A stretch of 64,000 nucleotides of DNA from Tenacibaculum holothuriorum (GTDB lineage Bacteria; Bacteroidota; Bacteroidia; Flavobacteriales; Flavobacteriaceae): contig NZ_LAPZ01000003.1 of assembly GCF_002120225.1 (NCBI RefSeq), forward strand, positions 310,001 through 374,000, read 5' to 3'. Position numbers and translations under genes: made by a program. Of the stretch, positions 27,463 through 36,657 are shown piece by piece. The notes under the pieces are model-generated. The model was not told the origin of the DNA. It saw only the letters and a program-made list of their open reading frames with translations, and made no database searches. Positions within the stretch are counted from its first letter, which is position 1. The number at the start of each line of letters is the position of its first letter.

Positions 27463-27519
27463 AATCCTAAACATTTCTATTTCAAGCAGATTCATCTAAC
27501 CACTAATTACTATCAATTT

Positions 27520-27636
27520 TTACCCTTGTCTTTGTTTAAACCTTGGGTTCTTTTTGTTGATTACATATAAACGCCCTTTTCTGCGAACGATTTTGCAGTC
27601 TGCGCTTCTTTTCTTTAATGATGCTCTTACTTTCAT
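27520..27636 (-). CDS. rpmJ: 50S ribosomal protein L36 (bL36), zinc-ligand-poor form
   Basis: 38 residues: begins [20 protein letters not shown] and ends NPRFKQRQG. Classical L36 binds zinc through three Cys and one His; here only Cys14 remains, with Ser11, Asn27 and Phe33 at the other positions, so it should not bind zinc. This substitution pattern is typical of Bacteroidota. Position between infA and rpsM is the standard one. The gene is easily missed because of its length. Confidence 0.93.
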   Translation of the reverse strand: MKVRASLKKRSADCKIVRRKGRLYVINKKNPRFKQRQG

Positions 27637-27648
27637 CAGTGTTATTTT

Positions 27649-27864
27649 TTAATATCTGTAAGTAATTCTTGCCTTAGTTAAATCATATGGACTCATCTCT
27701 AACTTTACCTTATCTCCAGGTAAAAGTTTAATATAGTGCATACGCATTTTACCTGAAATGTGTGCCGTAACAATATGTCCGTTTTCTAACTCTACACGAA
27801 ACATTGCATTTGATAATGCTTCTGTAATAGTTCCGTCTTGTTGAATTGCTGGTTGCTTAGCCAT
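27649..27864 (-). CDS. infA: Translation initiation factor IF-1
   Basis: 71 residues forming a single OB fold ([17 protein letters not shown]..., [20 protein letters not shown], the [20 protein letters not shown] segment and final RITYRY). IF-1 blocks the A site during initiation. Starts one base downstream of the secY gene end region (stop 27866), so it is tightly coupled to secY; rpmJ follows 12 bases later. Confidence 0.97.
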   Translation of the reverse strand: MAKQPAIQQDGTITEALSNAMFRVELENGHIVTAHISGKMRMHYIKLLPGDKVKLEMSPYDLTKARITYRY

Positions 27865-27865
27865 A

Positions 27866-29185
27866 TTATTTTAATGATTTTCTGTTACTGTTACCTGTTT
27901 TCATTAAACCGTCGTAACGACTATTTAATAAGTACGAGTTAATTTGTTGAATTGTGTCGATTGCAACACCCACCATAATGATTAAAGAAGTACCACCATA
28001 GAATAATGCCCAATTTTGTGTTACACCAAACTGAACAATAATTGCTGGTAAAATAGATAAAGCTGCTAAGAATAAAGATCCTGGAAAAGTAATCTTAGAT
28101 AATACTGAATCTAAGTAATTTGCAGTTTCTTCTCCTGGCTTATATCCTGGAACAAATCCGTTACTTCTTTTTAAGTCTTCAGCCATTTTATTTGTAGGAA
28201 TTGTAATTGCCGTATAAAAATAACTAAACACAATAATTAAGATGGCAAATATAACATTGTACCATAACCCGTTAATATCAGTTAAACTATTTAAGACTGG
28301 GTATTTTTGACCTAAAGCTACTGGTAAAAACATAATAGCTTGTGCAAAAATAATTGGCATAACTCCAGCTGCATTCAATTTTAATGGAATGTACTGACGA
28401 GCTCCGTCAACATCTTTAATATTTGTAACTGCTGTACGACGTGCATATTGAACTGCAATTTTACGTACTGCTGTAACTAATAACACGGTTAACAAGATTA
28501 CTACAAACCAAACGATTAATTCGATTAAAATCATCATTATACCACCTCCACCTTGCTCGGTTTTAGATACAACTTCTTGTAAAAATGCTACTGGAAAGTT
28601 AGCAATAATACCTACAGTAATTAATAATGATATACCATTACCAACTCCTTTGTCTGTAATACGCTCACCTAACCACATAGCAAAAATTGTACCTGCAGTA
28701 AGTAAAATCATAGATGATATCCAGAATGTTGCGCCTCCTACTAAGAAAGCAGATTCTGGTAATCCCATTTGAGTTTTAATAAATGTAATATACGTAGGTC
28801 CTTGTACTAATGTAATTAATATAGTTAACCAACGTGTAATTTGTGTAATCTTCTTACGTCCACTTTCTCCATCTTTTTGTAGTTTTTGTAAATATGGTAC
28901 AGCAATACCCATTAACTGAACTACAATCGATGCAGAAATATAAGGCATAATACCAAGTGCCATTACTGACGCTCTAGCAAATGCTCCTCCTGTAAATGCG
29001 TTTAATAAACCTAAAAGACCACCATCGGTATTGTTCTTTAACTCAGCTAACTGAGTAGGATCAATTCCTGGTAACGGAACTGCAGCCATAAAACGGTAAA
29101 CCGCGATTAAACCTAATGTTAAAAGAATTTTTTCTTTTAACTCTTCAATCTTGAAAATGTCTCTTAAAGTATTTATAAAATTCAT
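27866..29185 (-). CDS. secY: Protein translocase subunit SecY
   Basis: 439-residue channel subunit of the Sec translocon with ten transmembrane helices. Markers include the N-terminal [12 protein letters not shown], the plug/TM2 region [27 protein letters not shown], and the cytoplasmic loop [17 protein letters not shown] with conserved Pro and Gly. Located between rplO and infA as in most spc operons. Confidence 0.97.
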   Translation of the reverse strand: MNFINTLRDIFKIEELKEKILLTLGLIAVYRFMAAVPLPGIDPTQLAELKNNTDGGLLGLLNAFTGGAFARASVMALGIMPYISASIVVQLMGIAVPYLQKLQKDGESGRKKITQITRWLTILITLVQGPTYITFIKTQMGLPESAFLVGGATFWISSMILLTAGTIFAMWLGERITDKGVGNGISLLITVGIIANFPVAFLQEVVSKTEQGGGGIMMILIELIVWFVVILLTVLLVTAVRKIAVQYARRTAVTNIKDVDGARQYIPLKLNAAGVMPIIFAQAIMFLPVALGQKYPVLNSLTDINGLWYNVIFAILIIVFSYFYTAITIPTNKMAEDLKRSNGFVPGYKPGEETANYLDSVLSKITFPGSLFLAALSILPAIIVQFGVTQNWALFYGGTSLIIMVGVAIDTIQQINSYLLNSRYDGLMKTGNSNRKSLK

Positions 29186-29200
29186 CTTATTTTACAGGGA

Positions 29201-29650
29201 TTATAATGTTACTGCTTCTCCTCCTGCAGCTTCGATAGCTGACTTTGCAGATGCAGTGAATTTATGAACAGTAATATTTAATTTAGCTTTTAACTCTCCA
29301 CGACCTAATACTTTTACTAAATCGTTTTTACGAGCTAAACGGTTTTCTACTAAAACTTCTAAATTAACAGTATCTGTAATCTTTCCGTTATCTACTAAAG
29401 ATTGTAATGTATCTAAATTCACACCAACATATTCCTTACGGTTAATGTTAGTAAATCCGAATTTAGGAACACGTCTTTGAAGTGGCATTTGACCTCCTTC
29501 GAAACCAATCTTACGAGAATAACCAGAACGAGATTTAGCTCCTTTGTGTCCTCTTGTAGAGGTACCTCCGTGACCAGAACCTTCACCACGAGCGATACGC
29601 TTACCGCTCTTTGTAGATCCTGCTGCTGGTTTTAAGTTATGTAAACTCAT
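29201..29650 (-). CDS. rplO: 50S ribosomal protein L15 (uL15)
   Basis: 149 residues starting MSLHNLKPAAGSTKSGKRIA, with the Gly/Arg-rich extension GEGSGHGGTSTRGHKGAKSR that threads into 23S rRNA and the globular C-terminus. Lies 16 bases ahead of secY and 12 after rpmD. Confidence 0.97.
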   Translation of the reverse strand: MSLHNLKPAAGSTKSGKRIARGEGSGHGGTSTRGHKGAKSRSGYSRKIGFEGGQMPLQRRVPKFGFTNINRKEYVGVNLDTLQSLVDNGKITDTVNLEVLVENRLARKNDLVKVLGRGELKAKLNITVHKFTASAKSAIEAAGGEAVTL

Positions 29651-29661
29651 GTTATAATATC

Positions 29662-29844
29662 TTATTTAATTTCTTCTACAGAAACTAAGTGTTGAACTTT
29701 ATTTACCATACCCAAAATTGTAGCCGATGCTTCGTGCTCTACAGTTTGGTTCATTTTACGTAATCCTAACGCCTCTAACGTTCTTTTTTGATTTTTAAGG
29801 CGACCAATTTGGCTTTTTACTTGTGTAACTCTAATTTTACTCAT
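29662..29844 (-). CDS. rpmD: 50S ribosomal protein L30 (uL30)
   Basis: 60 residues (MSKIRVTQVKSQIGRLKNQK at the N-terminus), small ferredoxin-like fold with the hallmark LGLRKMNQTVEHEA. Standard position between rpsE and rplO. Confidence 0.96.
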   Translation of the reverse strand: MSKIRVTQVKSQIGRLKNQKRTLEALGLRKMNQTVEHEASATILGMVNKVQHLVSVEEIK

Positions 29845-29855
29845 CGTCTTAAATT

Positions 29856-30377
29856 TTATCCGTTAAAAACTTTCTCTAAAGAAATACCTCTTTGCTTAGC
29901 AATAGTTGCTGCGCTACGTAATTGTAATAAAGCATCGAAAGTTGCTTTTACTACGTTGTGAGGGTTTGAAGATCCTTGAGATTTTGATAATACGTCTTTA
30001 ATACCAACTGATTCTAATACTGCACGTACTGCACCACCTGCTATAACTCCGGTACCATGTGAAGCTGGCTTAATAAATACTTTAGCTCCACCAAATTTAC
30101 CTTTTTGTTCGTGTGGTAAAGTTCCGTCTAAAATAGGAATACGAACTAAGTTTTTCTTTGCGTCTTCTACTGCTTTAGCAATTGCAGAAGAAACATCTTT
30201 AGATTTCCCTAATCCGTGACCAATAACACCGTTACCATCTCCTACAACAACAATTGCAGAAAAACCAAAAGCACGACCACCTTTAGTTACTTTAGTAACA
30301 CGTTGTACACCAACTAATTTATCTACAAGCTCTAATCCGCTTGGTTTTACTCTTTCTACGTTTTTATATCCTAACAT
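29856..30377 (-). CDS. rpsE: 30S ribosomal protein S5 (uS5)
   Basis: 173 residues: N-terminal double-stranded RNA-binding-like domain ([38 protein letters not shown]) and C-terminal domain ([37 protein letters not shown]). S5 affects decoding accuracy at the subunit interface. The two starts of the spc segment around it are 11 bases apart. Confidence 0.97.
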   Translation of the reverse strand: MLGYKNVERVKPSGLELVDKLVGVQRVTKVTKGGRAFGFSAIVVVGDGNGVIGHGLGKSKDVSSAIAKAVEDAKKNLVRIPILDGTLPHEQKGKFGGAKVFIKPASHGTGVIAGGAVRAVLESVGIKDVLSKSQGSSNPHNVVKATFDALLQLRSAATIAKQRGISLEKVFNG

Positions 30378-30388
30378 AATATAATTTC

Positions 30389-30739
30389 TTAAAATTTTAA
30401 ACCAGCTTCTCTTGCAGCATCTGCTAATACTTTTACTCTACCGTGGTATAAGTAACCATTACGATCAAAAGCAATAGTTTCGATACCAGATTTAGTAGCT
30501 TTTTCAGCGATAGCTTTTCCAACTGCAGCAGCAGCTTCTGCTTTAGTGCTTGTTGTAATTTCTTTATCTCTTGATGATACTGAAGCTAAAGTTACTCCAT
30601 CTACATCATTTATGATTTGAGCATAAATTTCTTTGTTACTTCTAAATACTGATAACCTTGGTTTAGCAGCTGTACCAGTAACAATTTTTCTAATTCTATG
30701 CTTAATACGTTGTCTTCTTTCAAGCTTTGATAATGCCAT
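30389..30739 (-). CDS. rplR: 50S ribosomal protein L18 (uL18)
   Basis: 116 residues; binds 5S rRNA through the central domain. Conserved [20 protein letters not shown] and the C-terminal [20 protein letters not shown] are clear. Between rplF and rpsE. Confidence 0.97.
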   Translation of the reverse strand: MALSKLERRQRIKHRIRKIVTGTAAKPRLSVFRSNKEIYAQIINDVDGVTLASVSSRDKEITTSTKAEAAAAVGKAIAEKATKSGIETIAFDRNGYLYHGRVKVLADAAREAGLKF

Positions 30740-30750
30740 AATACTATAAA

Positions 30751-31296
30751 TTATGCAGATTTACCTGCTTTTCTTCTAATTACTTCTCCTACAAACTTAA
30801 TTCCTTTTCCTTTGTAAGGCTCTGGCTTACGGAAACCACGGATTTTAGCTGCAACTTGACCTACTAATTGCTTGTCATGTGAAGTTAACTTTACGATTGG
30901 GTTCTTACCTTTTTCAGATACAGTTTCAACCTTAACTTCTGGAGCTAATTCTAATACAATATTGTGAGAAAATCCTAAAGCTAAATCTAATTTTTGACCT
31001 TGATTAGAAGCTCTATATCCAACTCCAACTAACTCTAACTCCTTAGTGTAACCTTTACTAACTCCTTCAACCATGTTATTGATTAAAGCTCGGTATAAAC
31101 CGTGAGCAGCTTTGTGTTCTTTACTATCAGATGGTCTTTCTAATGAAAGCGTACCATCTTCATTCTTTAAAGTAATATCAGAAGTTAACTTTTGAGTTAA
31201 TTCTCCTAATTTACCTTTTACTGTTACCACGTTTCCGTCTACTTTTACTTCAACACCTTGTGGTAATGATATTGGGCTTTTACCTATTCTACTCAT
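30751..31296 (-). CDS. rplF: 50S ribosomal protein L6 (uL6)
   Basis: 181 residues in two similar domains; N-terminus [17 protein letters not shown], mid [20 protein letters not shown], and the C-terminal [17 protein letters not shown] signature near the factor-binding centre. 15 bases below rpsH. Confidence 0.97.
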   Translation of the reverse strand: MSRIGKSPISLPQGVEVKVDGNVVTVKGKLGELTQKLTSDITLKNEDGTLSLERPSDSKEHKAAHGLYRALINNMVEGVSKGYTKELELVGVGYRASNQGQKLDLALGFSHNIVLELAPEVKVETVSEKGKNPIVKLTSHDKQLVGQVAAKIRGFRKPEPYKGKGIKFVGEVIRRKAGKSA

Positions 31297-31311
31297 CTTA
31301 CAAAATGTTTT

Positions 31312-31710
31312 TTAGTAAACGTAACATAATACTTCTCCACCTACGTTTTCTTGACGTGCTTTTTTGTTCGTCATAACTCCTTTAGAAGTTGAAACGATTG
31401 CAATACCTAAACCATTTAATACTCTAGGCATTTCTTTAGCACCAACATACTTACGTAAACCTGGTGTAGAAATTCTTTGAATTTTTCTAATAACCGATTC
31501 TTTTGTATCACGGTCGTATTTTAAAGCTATTTTAATAGTTCCTTGAACTTTATCGTCATTGAACTGGTAGCTTAAAATATACCCTTGATCAAACAAAATC
31601 TTGGTCATTTCCTTCTTCAATTTTGAAGCAGGAACTTCTACAACTCTGTGATTTGCTGCGATAGCATTTCTCACTCGAGTAAGAAAATCCGCGATTGGAT
31701 CTGTGTACAT
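31312..31710 (-). CDS. rpsH: 30S ribosomal protein S8 (uS8)
   Basis: 132 residues with MYTDPIADFLTRVRNAIAAN and the C-terminal GLGIAIVSTSKGVMTNKKAR. In most bacteria it directly follows rpsN; here 4.6 kb of unrelated genes lie between the two, and rpsH is the first gene of a new transcript with its own promoter and a folded leader. In E. coli S8 represses the spc operon. Confidence 0.97.
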   Translation of the reverse strand: MYTDPIADFLTRVRNAIAANHRVVEVPASKLKKEMTKILFDQGYILSYQFNDDKVQGTIKIALKYDRDTKESVIRKIQRISTPGLRKYVGAKEMPRVLNGLGIAIVSTSKGVMTNKKARQENVGGEVLCYVY

Positions 31711-31725
31711 AATTAATTAATTTGC

Positions 31726-31780
31726 GGTTTTGGTTTTTAGTTTTTTACAAGCTTTTTCGTAAAAAACTAAACCTGAAACC
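31726..31780 (-). promoter_or_regulatory. Long hairpin in the rpsH leader
   Basis: GGTTTTTAGTTTTTTAC (31732-31748) pairs with GTAAAAAACTAAACC (31759-31773) with a 2-base bulge and a 10-base loop; GGTTT/AAACC extends the stem outward. Its base is 16 bases before the rpsH start, placed to influence translation. Binding partner unknown. Confidence 0.5.
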
Positions 31781-31883
31781 AGTTAATATTCTTTTTTTGT
31801 TTTTCAGAATAAATCTCATAAGCATTATACGTTTTCTTAGTATTTACTTATAAGGCATAATTTACCCTACGAAAAACAGAGTG

Positions 31884-31913
31884 CAAATATACATAAACTT
31901 TTCGGATTTCAAA
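31884..31913 (-). promoter_or_regulatory. Promoter of the rpsH-rplQ transcript
   Basis: Minus-strand TTTG (31910-31913), 18 bases, TATATTTG (31884-31891). Near-perfect housekeeping promoter giving a leader of about 165 bases. Confidence 0.8.
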
Positions 31914-31966
31914 CCTTTTTCTTTATTATCATTTTGACTATTAATTTATTGGCTTTTTTTGAAATA

Positions 31967-31987
31967 AAATGTACCTCAAATACATTT
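31967..31987 (-). terminator. Weak hairpin at the end of the response-regulator gene
   Basis: AAATGTA/TACATTT with a 7-base loop, overlapping the stop codon. No solid T run follows, so termination is doubtful and read-through into the rpsH promoter region is possible. Confidence 0.3.
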
Positions 31988-32729
31988 ATTCAATCCACTT
32001 TCTAAATTCGCTTGTAGTAGATGCGCTGGTGATTAAATGTTGCTTGTAATTTTTAATTGAAATAGCCAATCTATCACCAAAATAAGGTTCTATTTTTTCA
32101 ATAAAATTGATGTTTACGATTTCACCTCGATTAATTTGAAAAAACTCTTTTGGGTTGAGCTCTTTTATTAAATCTGATAATTTATAACGAAACTCATTTT
32201 CTTTTCCGTTTTCATCAATAGCAATACATTTTCCTGAATTAGATAAAATTGCCCCGATATTTTTCGTGCTTAAAATTTTTATTTCGGTCTTGGTTTTAAT
32301 GATGACTCTCTCCTTATAATCAGGGTTCAATCCATGAATAGTTTCCGATATCTTCTTCCAATCTACCTCTTTGTTTTGTAAGTTTTCAAACTTCTCCATC
32401 GCTTTACTAAATTTGTTATAACTGATAGGTTTTAGTAAGTAAGCGATTCCGTTTACATCGAAAGCATCTTGATAAAAAGTATTATAGGCAGTTGTAAAAA
32501 TAATTGGAGATTTTATAATATTAGTTTTTAATAGAGAAAACACATTTCCATCTAACAATTCAATATCAGAAAACACTAAATCTACTTGTTCATTAGTTTG
32601 GTACCATTTTTCTACTTCTTCTTTACTTTGTAATGACGCTATAATTTCAATTGTATCATTGTAGCGTAAAATATGATCTGTAATAATTTCAATATTTATG
32701 CTTTCGTCTTCTATGATTAGTACTTTCAT
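31986..32729 (-). CDS. LytTR family response regulator
   Basis: 247 residues: receiver domain 1 to about 120 (acidic pocket in IIEDES, phospho-acceptor Asp55 in LVFSDIELLDG, Thr in FTTAY, Lys in LLKPIS) and a LytTR DNA-binding domain at about 140-245 (VIIKTKTEIKILSTKNI..., FFQINRGEIVNINFIEKIEP). Its start overlaps the stop of the kinase gene by 4 bases, so the pair is translationally coupled. It is part of an island inside the ribosomal operon. A likely target is the promoter of the outer-membrane gene at the head of the island, which carries an inverted repeat. Confidence 0.93.
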   Translation of the reverse strand: MKVLIIEDESINIEIITDHILRYNDTIEIIASLQSKEEVEKWYQTNEQVDLVFSDIELLDGNVFSLLKTNIIKSPIIFTTAYNTFYQDAFDVNGIAYLLKPISYNKFSKAMEKFENLQNKEVDWKKISETIHGLNPDYKERVIIKTKTEIKILSTKNIGAILSNSGKCIAIDENGKENEFRYKLSDLIKELNPKEFFQINRGEIVNINFIEKIEPYFGDRLAISIKNYKQHLITSASTTSEFRKWIE

Positions 32730-33754
32730 ATTTCTGAAATTAAAGGGATTTCAACAATAAATTCTTTATCAGTTTCTGTAAAAATCACCTCTTTGTTAAA
32801 GTTGATTTGGTATTGACGTTTTAAATAATTATTTCCTGTGCCTGTTCCTAATGTAAAATCTACTTTATTTAATTCATTCTTTATCACAATTGTATTTTCT
32901 TCTCGTGAGATCGAAATTAATAGTGGATTTTCTTTACTAGCTTTGTTATGTTTTATGGCATTTTCTAAACATAATTGTAGAGAACAAGGAATAATAAATC
33001 CGTTAGTGTTTTCTATTTTATTTTCTATTTGATAAGCATTTCCAAAACGTTTATCCATCAAATTCATATAACTTTTTAAAAAAGATAATTCTTCTTTCAA
33101 TTCAACTAATTGTTTTTTTCCGTGTTTAAGATAATAGCGATATACATCAGAAAAATCATCAATGAAATCATCAATTTGTTCTGGTTGCTTTCTTGCTAAT
33201 CCTGATAAGACACTTAAATTATTAAACAAAAAATGAGGCTCTAAATTCTTTTGTAACATTTGAGAGTGTATCATTGCTTTTTCTTTTTCGGTTTGCTCTA
33301 ATTCTATTGCAATTTTTTGAGATTGTTTGAAATATAAAAATGCAGAAGTAAGTGCAAAGATATCAACAAGTATAAAAGCAACTGACATTGTATTTATAAA
33401 TCTAATCAGATAATTATATTCTGTATTATTCATTATAATTCTTATAAGAATATAATCGACAACAATACCTATAACAATAAATATTATGAAAGATAAAATA
33501 TAAACCTTTAGAAACTTTAGAATTGTATTTGCTGCATCTATTCTATTAATAAATTTCCAAGAAACAAGTACAGATATTACTGCAACTACCGAAAATAGAA
33601 AAACAGAAAAGTGATCGAAATAGTCATAGAAATCAATATCGCTTTTAGTTCGTATGTTATGTAAAAGATACATTTTTCCAACATTTCCTAATAACAATAG
33701 CGCAACTACTATTAAAACGTATTTTAGATTTATTTTTTGGTTAAAGATTTTCAC
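32726..33754 (-). CDS. LytS-type sensor histidine kinase
   Basis: 342 residues. Four transmembrane helices (about 12-32, 48-66, 80-106, 118-140) with short loops, then a coiled stretch and the His-kinase domain: QKNLEPHFLFNNL with the phospho-acceptor His174, and an HATPase domain with LCLENAIKHNKAS (N-box) and LGTGTGNNYLKRQY (G-box). No periplasmic sensor domain, so it probably senses within the membrane or through a partner. Coupled to the LytTR regulator. Confidence 0.92.
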   Translation of the reverse strand: MKIFNQKINLKYVLIVVALLLLGNVGKMYLLHNIRTKSDIDFYDYFDHFSVFLFSVVAVISVLVSWKFINRIDAANTILKFLKVYILSFIIFIVIGIVVDYILIRIIMNNTEYNYLIRFINTMSVAFILVDIFALTSAFLYFKQSQKIAIELEQTEKEKAMIHSQMLQKNLEPHFLFNNLSVLSGLARKQPEQIDDFIDDFSDVYRYYLKHGKKQLVELKEELSFLKSYMNLMDKRFGNAYQIENKIENTNGFIIPCSLQLCLENAIKHNKASKENPLLISISREENTIVIKNELNKVDFTLGTGTGNNYLKRQYQINFNKEVIFTETDKEFIVEIPLISEI

Positions 33755-33847
33755 TTGGCTACAATTTTTAGATGTACAAAATACATTTTTAGTTTAAAAT
33801 AAAACTCCTTAAAGCTTCTATTCTTTAAACAGTTTTTATTTATACAA

Positions 33848-36217
33848 TTAATTATTCTTTGCTCTGTTTTGTTCGTCTTGGTTTCCTGAATTACGCCGTT
33901 TAATTTTTATCTTTCTATTACCAAAACTATAATTTAAACTAATTTTAAAGCTTCTTGTATCAAAATAATTATAATATGTTTGATCTATTCCGTTCGTTTT
34001 AGTGTTTACACTTGTTGCTTTACGCTTTAAAATATCATTTACAGATATTGTACAATTTAATTTTTTATCAAGTAACGAAAATTTTAAACCTAAATCTAAA
34101 CTAATCATTTCTGATATTGAAAAATACATTAGCTTTTGTGGTGAAGCATAAATTAATGTAGTTTCTGCTTGTATAGTTTTCGCCTTATTTAAATGGAATG
34201 TATTTCGGTTATAAAGTTGAAAATTCCATTGACTCAATAATTCTGCATCTAAGTTAAACCCGTCTTTGTAACGCGTGTCCATTTTTGATAGCGTAGCTTG
34301 CGTAGTAGTATTCCACCATTTTGTTGGATTGTATAAGAAAGTTTCTGTTAATCCGTAATTATAAGCGGTATAAAAATTATCGAATGTTACTACTATTCTT
34401 TGTTGCGCTCCATCTTCTGCTTTAATAATATTGAAATATCCATCATCTACATAACTTACAAATGCTTTACTAATCAGTTTTCCTTTATAAATATGCTTGA
34501 ACTCAAGGTTTTCAGAAATCTGAGGTTTTAAAAACGGGTTTCCTTCTTGATATGAAATTGAATTGATATAAAAACGAAATGGGTTTAAACGTTCAAAACC
34601 TGGACGTCGAATTCTTCTGCTATAACTCAAATTAAACATATTTTTTCTACTCGGATTATATCCTATAAATAAAGATGGAAACAATTTATTATATGAATTA
34701 ATATCGGTTTGATTGTTTGTTTTAGAAACTCCCTTTGTTCGCGTGTTTTCAAAACGAAGTCCAATTTTTGTTTGCCATTTTTTACCTAATGATTTAGACA
34801 TATCTGCATATACTGCATTAATATTTTCAGAATACATAAATTCATTACTTTGTGCTGGATCAAAAACTGGTGTACCTGTTGAGCGATTATAAAACGAAAC
34901 ATCACTATCTGTTTTTGTATGTGTTATTTTTGCTCCGTAAGAAAAATTAGCCCACTTAGTTGGGTGTTCCACATCTATCTTTGCACTATAATTTTTAATG
35001 TTTTGATTGGTACTATTTTCTGCATCAAAATAATTTGGGTTTGTAATAAATTGTTCACTACTAAAATTTCTGGTATTAGAATTTTTGAAATTGAAATAAT
35101 CTATGTCAACAGATAATTTTCTACCCAATGTATCTAACTTTTGAATGTAATGTGCGTTAATTGAGTGGTTTTTATTTGTTAGTTCTGCATTACCTTGGTT
35201 GATTGTATATGTTCCGTTTCCATCATTTGTTAATGTTCTTCCTCCATCATTAATACCTTTATCTTCAAATGAACCTGAATATGAAATTCCGACAGTAGCA
35301 TTATCTGTTAATTTATAATCTAAACCAAGTCTTCCTGAAATCATATTTTCTTTATTCTTCATATCAAGCGTTGTAGCTGTTGATGCAGACGGATATATAA
35401 TATCAAATTCATTGAATTGTGCTGTATTTCCTTGAGTAGTATTTAAACTTGCTACTAAACTCACTTTATTTTTATTGTAGTTAAACGTATTTCCAAAATT
35501 TAACAAAGGGTAAGTAGCTTGTGTATACGAAGTCCTTATTTGATTATTCCAACTATTTTCTTTTGACTTTTTTAGAACAATATTAATAAGCCCACTATCT
35601 CCTTCTGCATCATATTTTGCTGGTGGAGTTGTAATAACTTCAACATTGTTAATATCATCTGAGGCAATCGTATTTAAATAAGCGATTAATTCGTTACCTG
35701 ATAGTTGAATAATTCTATCATTTACCATTACTCGAACATTCCCTTTTCCTACAATGGCTAAATTATCGGTATCTACATTTACGCTTGGAGTAACTTTTAG
35801 TGCATCAAGCGCAGTACCTCCAGTACCAGCAACTGTATTTTCTACATTAAATACTAATCGATCTACTTTTTGTTGAATGAATTTTTTACGAGCAGTTATT
35901 ACAACTTCTTTTAGTTGTTGTCCTTCTTCTTCTAAAACAATTGTTCCTATATTAGATTGAGTTGGATTTATTTTTTTTGTAGTAAACCCAATAAAACTAA
36001 TTTCTAAATACACATTTTCTTTCTTTGAATGAATAGAAAACGCTCCATTTTCATCAGAAATTACTCCAGTAATAAGTGAATGATCAGTAACATTTTTGGC
36101 AACTACATTAGCAAATGAAATAGGTTGATTTTGTTTATCTATTATTTTTCCTTTAAACGTTTGTCCAAAACTAATTGAACAAATTAATGCAATTAAAAAA
36201 GTACTTATAATTTTCAT
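33848..36217 (-). CDS. Outer-membrane beta-barrel protein, TonB-receptor-like (OMP_b-brl_3 type)
   Basis: 789 residues from the ATG at 36217 (MKIISTFLIALICSISFGQ signal peptide). Order: signal peptide, carboxypeptidase-regulatory-like domain (about 20-105), plug domain (about 125-215; TPPAKYDAEGDSGLINIVLK), then a long barrel ending in a Phe-rich strand. This is the family of TonB-receptor-like barrels that in Bacteroidota often sits beside LytS/LytTR pairs. An in-frame start 42 codons upstream is rejected: it would lie inside the rpsN terminator. Substrate unknown. First gene of the island. Confidence 0.9.
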   Translation of the reverse strand: MKIISTFLIALICSISFGQTFKGKIIDKQNQPISFANVVAKNVTDHSLITGVISDENGAFSIHSKKENVYLEISFIGFTTKKINPTQSNIGTIVLEEEGQQLKEVVITARKKFIQQKVDRLVFNVENTVAGTGGTALDALKVTPSVNVDTDNLAIVGKGNVRVMVNDRIIQLSGNELIAYLNTIASDDINNVEVITTPPAKYDAEGDSGLINIVLKKSKENSWNNQIRTSYTQATYPLLNFGNTFNYNKNKVSLVASLNTTQGNTAQFNEFDIIYPSASTATTLDMKNKENMISGRLGLDYKLTDNATVGISYSGSFEDKGINDGGRTLTNDGNGTYTINQGNAELTNKNHSINAHYIQKLDTLGRKLSVDIDYFNFKNSNTRNFSSEQFITNPNYFDAENSTNQNIKNYSAKIDVEHPTKWANFSYGAKITHTKTDSDVSFYNRSTGTPVFDPAQSNEFMYSENINAVYADMSKSLGKKWQTKIGLRFENTRTKGVSKTNNQTDINSYNKLFPSLFIGYNPSRKNMFNLSYSRRIRRPGFERLNPFRFYINSISYQEGNPFLKPQISENLEFKHIYKGKLISKAFVSYVDDGYFNIIKAEDGAQQRIVVTFDNFYTAYNYGLTETFLYNPTKWWNTTTQATLSKMDTRYKDGFNLDAELLSQWNFQLYNRNTFHLNKAKTIQAETTLIYASPQKLMYFSISEMISLDLGLKFSLLDKKLNCTISVNDILKRKATSVNTKTNGIDQTYYNYFDTRSFKISLNYSFGNRKIKIKRRNSGNQDEQNRAKNN

Positions 36218-36240
36218 AGTATATAAAATTTCAAGATTTA

Positions 36241-36269
36241 TTATACTCAAAAGTACCTTGAGAGTATAA
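36241..36269 (-). promoter_or_regulatory. Promoter with flanking inverted repeat for the island barrel gene
   Basis: TTATACTC (36241-36248) and GAGTATAA (36262-36269) are perfect inverted 8-mers, 13 bases apart. The minus-strand -7 motif TACTTTTG (36248-36255) lies between them, with the ATG about 24 bases beyond. It is placed like an operator; LytTR control is an inference. Confidence 0.6.
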
Positions 36270-36320
36270 TTTTTGAAATAGCAATACAATGAATTGAGGG
36301 AAAATTGAAGTGAATTAGGG

Positions 36321-36360
36321 GTAAAAAAAAAGGTGTTTAACAAAATTGTTAAACACCTTT
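36321..36360 (-). terminator. Terminator after rpsN (end of the upstream ribosomal transcript)
   Basis: AAGGTGTTTAACAA/TTGTTAAACACCTT (36330-36343 with 36346-36359), followed on the minus strand by T8. It starts 24 bases after the rpsN stop and separates rpsN from the island. Confidence 0.9.
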
Positions 36361-36383
36361 TATATATTCTTAAAAACGTACTG

Positions 36384-36653
36384 TTACCAGCTTGCTTTTT
36401 TAACTCCTGGAATTAATCCTTGGTTAGCCATCTCACGGAAAGTAACACGTGAAATTCCGAACTGACGCATATATCCTTTTGGACGACCAGTTAATTTACA
36501 ACGGTTGTGCATTCTAATTGGCGATGCGTTTTTTGGTAACTTTTGTAATGCTTCATAGTCTCCAGCTTCTTTTAAAGCTTTTCTCTTTTCTGCATACTTT
36601 GCAACCATTTTAGCTCTTTTGCGCTCACGCGCTTTCATTGATTCTTTAGCCAT
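36384..36653 (-). CDS. rpsN: 30S ribosomal protein S14 (uS14), zinc-free form
   Basis: 89 residues; the long S14 form without the CxxC zinc ribbon (one Cys only, in [18 protein letters not shown]), ending in [11 protein letters not shown]. It is the last gene of the rplC-rpsN transcript here, because a terminator follows, whereas it is normally followed by rpsH. Confidence 0.97.
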   Translation of the reverse strand: MAKESMKARERKRAKMVAKYAEKRKALKEAGDYEALQKLPKNASPIRMHNRCKLTGRPKGYMRQFGISRVTFREMANQGLIPGVKKASW

Positions 36654-36657
36654 CTTA

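Noticed and set aside
36218..36343. 42-residue N-terminal extension of the island barrel protein
   Set aside because: It would start inside the rpsN terminator and hide a clean signal peptide; a promoter motif lies within it.
31711..36383. Transposon or integron as the cause of the operon split
   Set aside because: No transposase, integrase, target-site duplication or terminal inverted repeat was found at the island borders.
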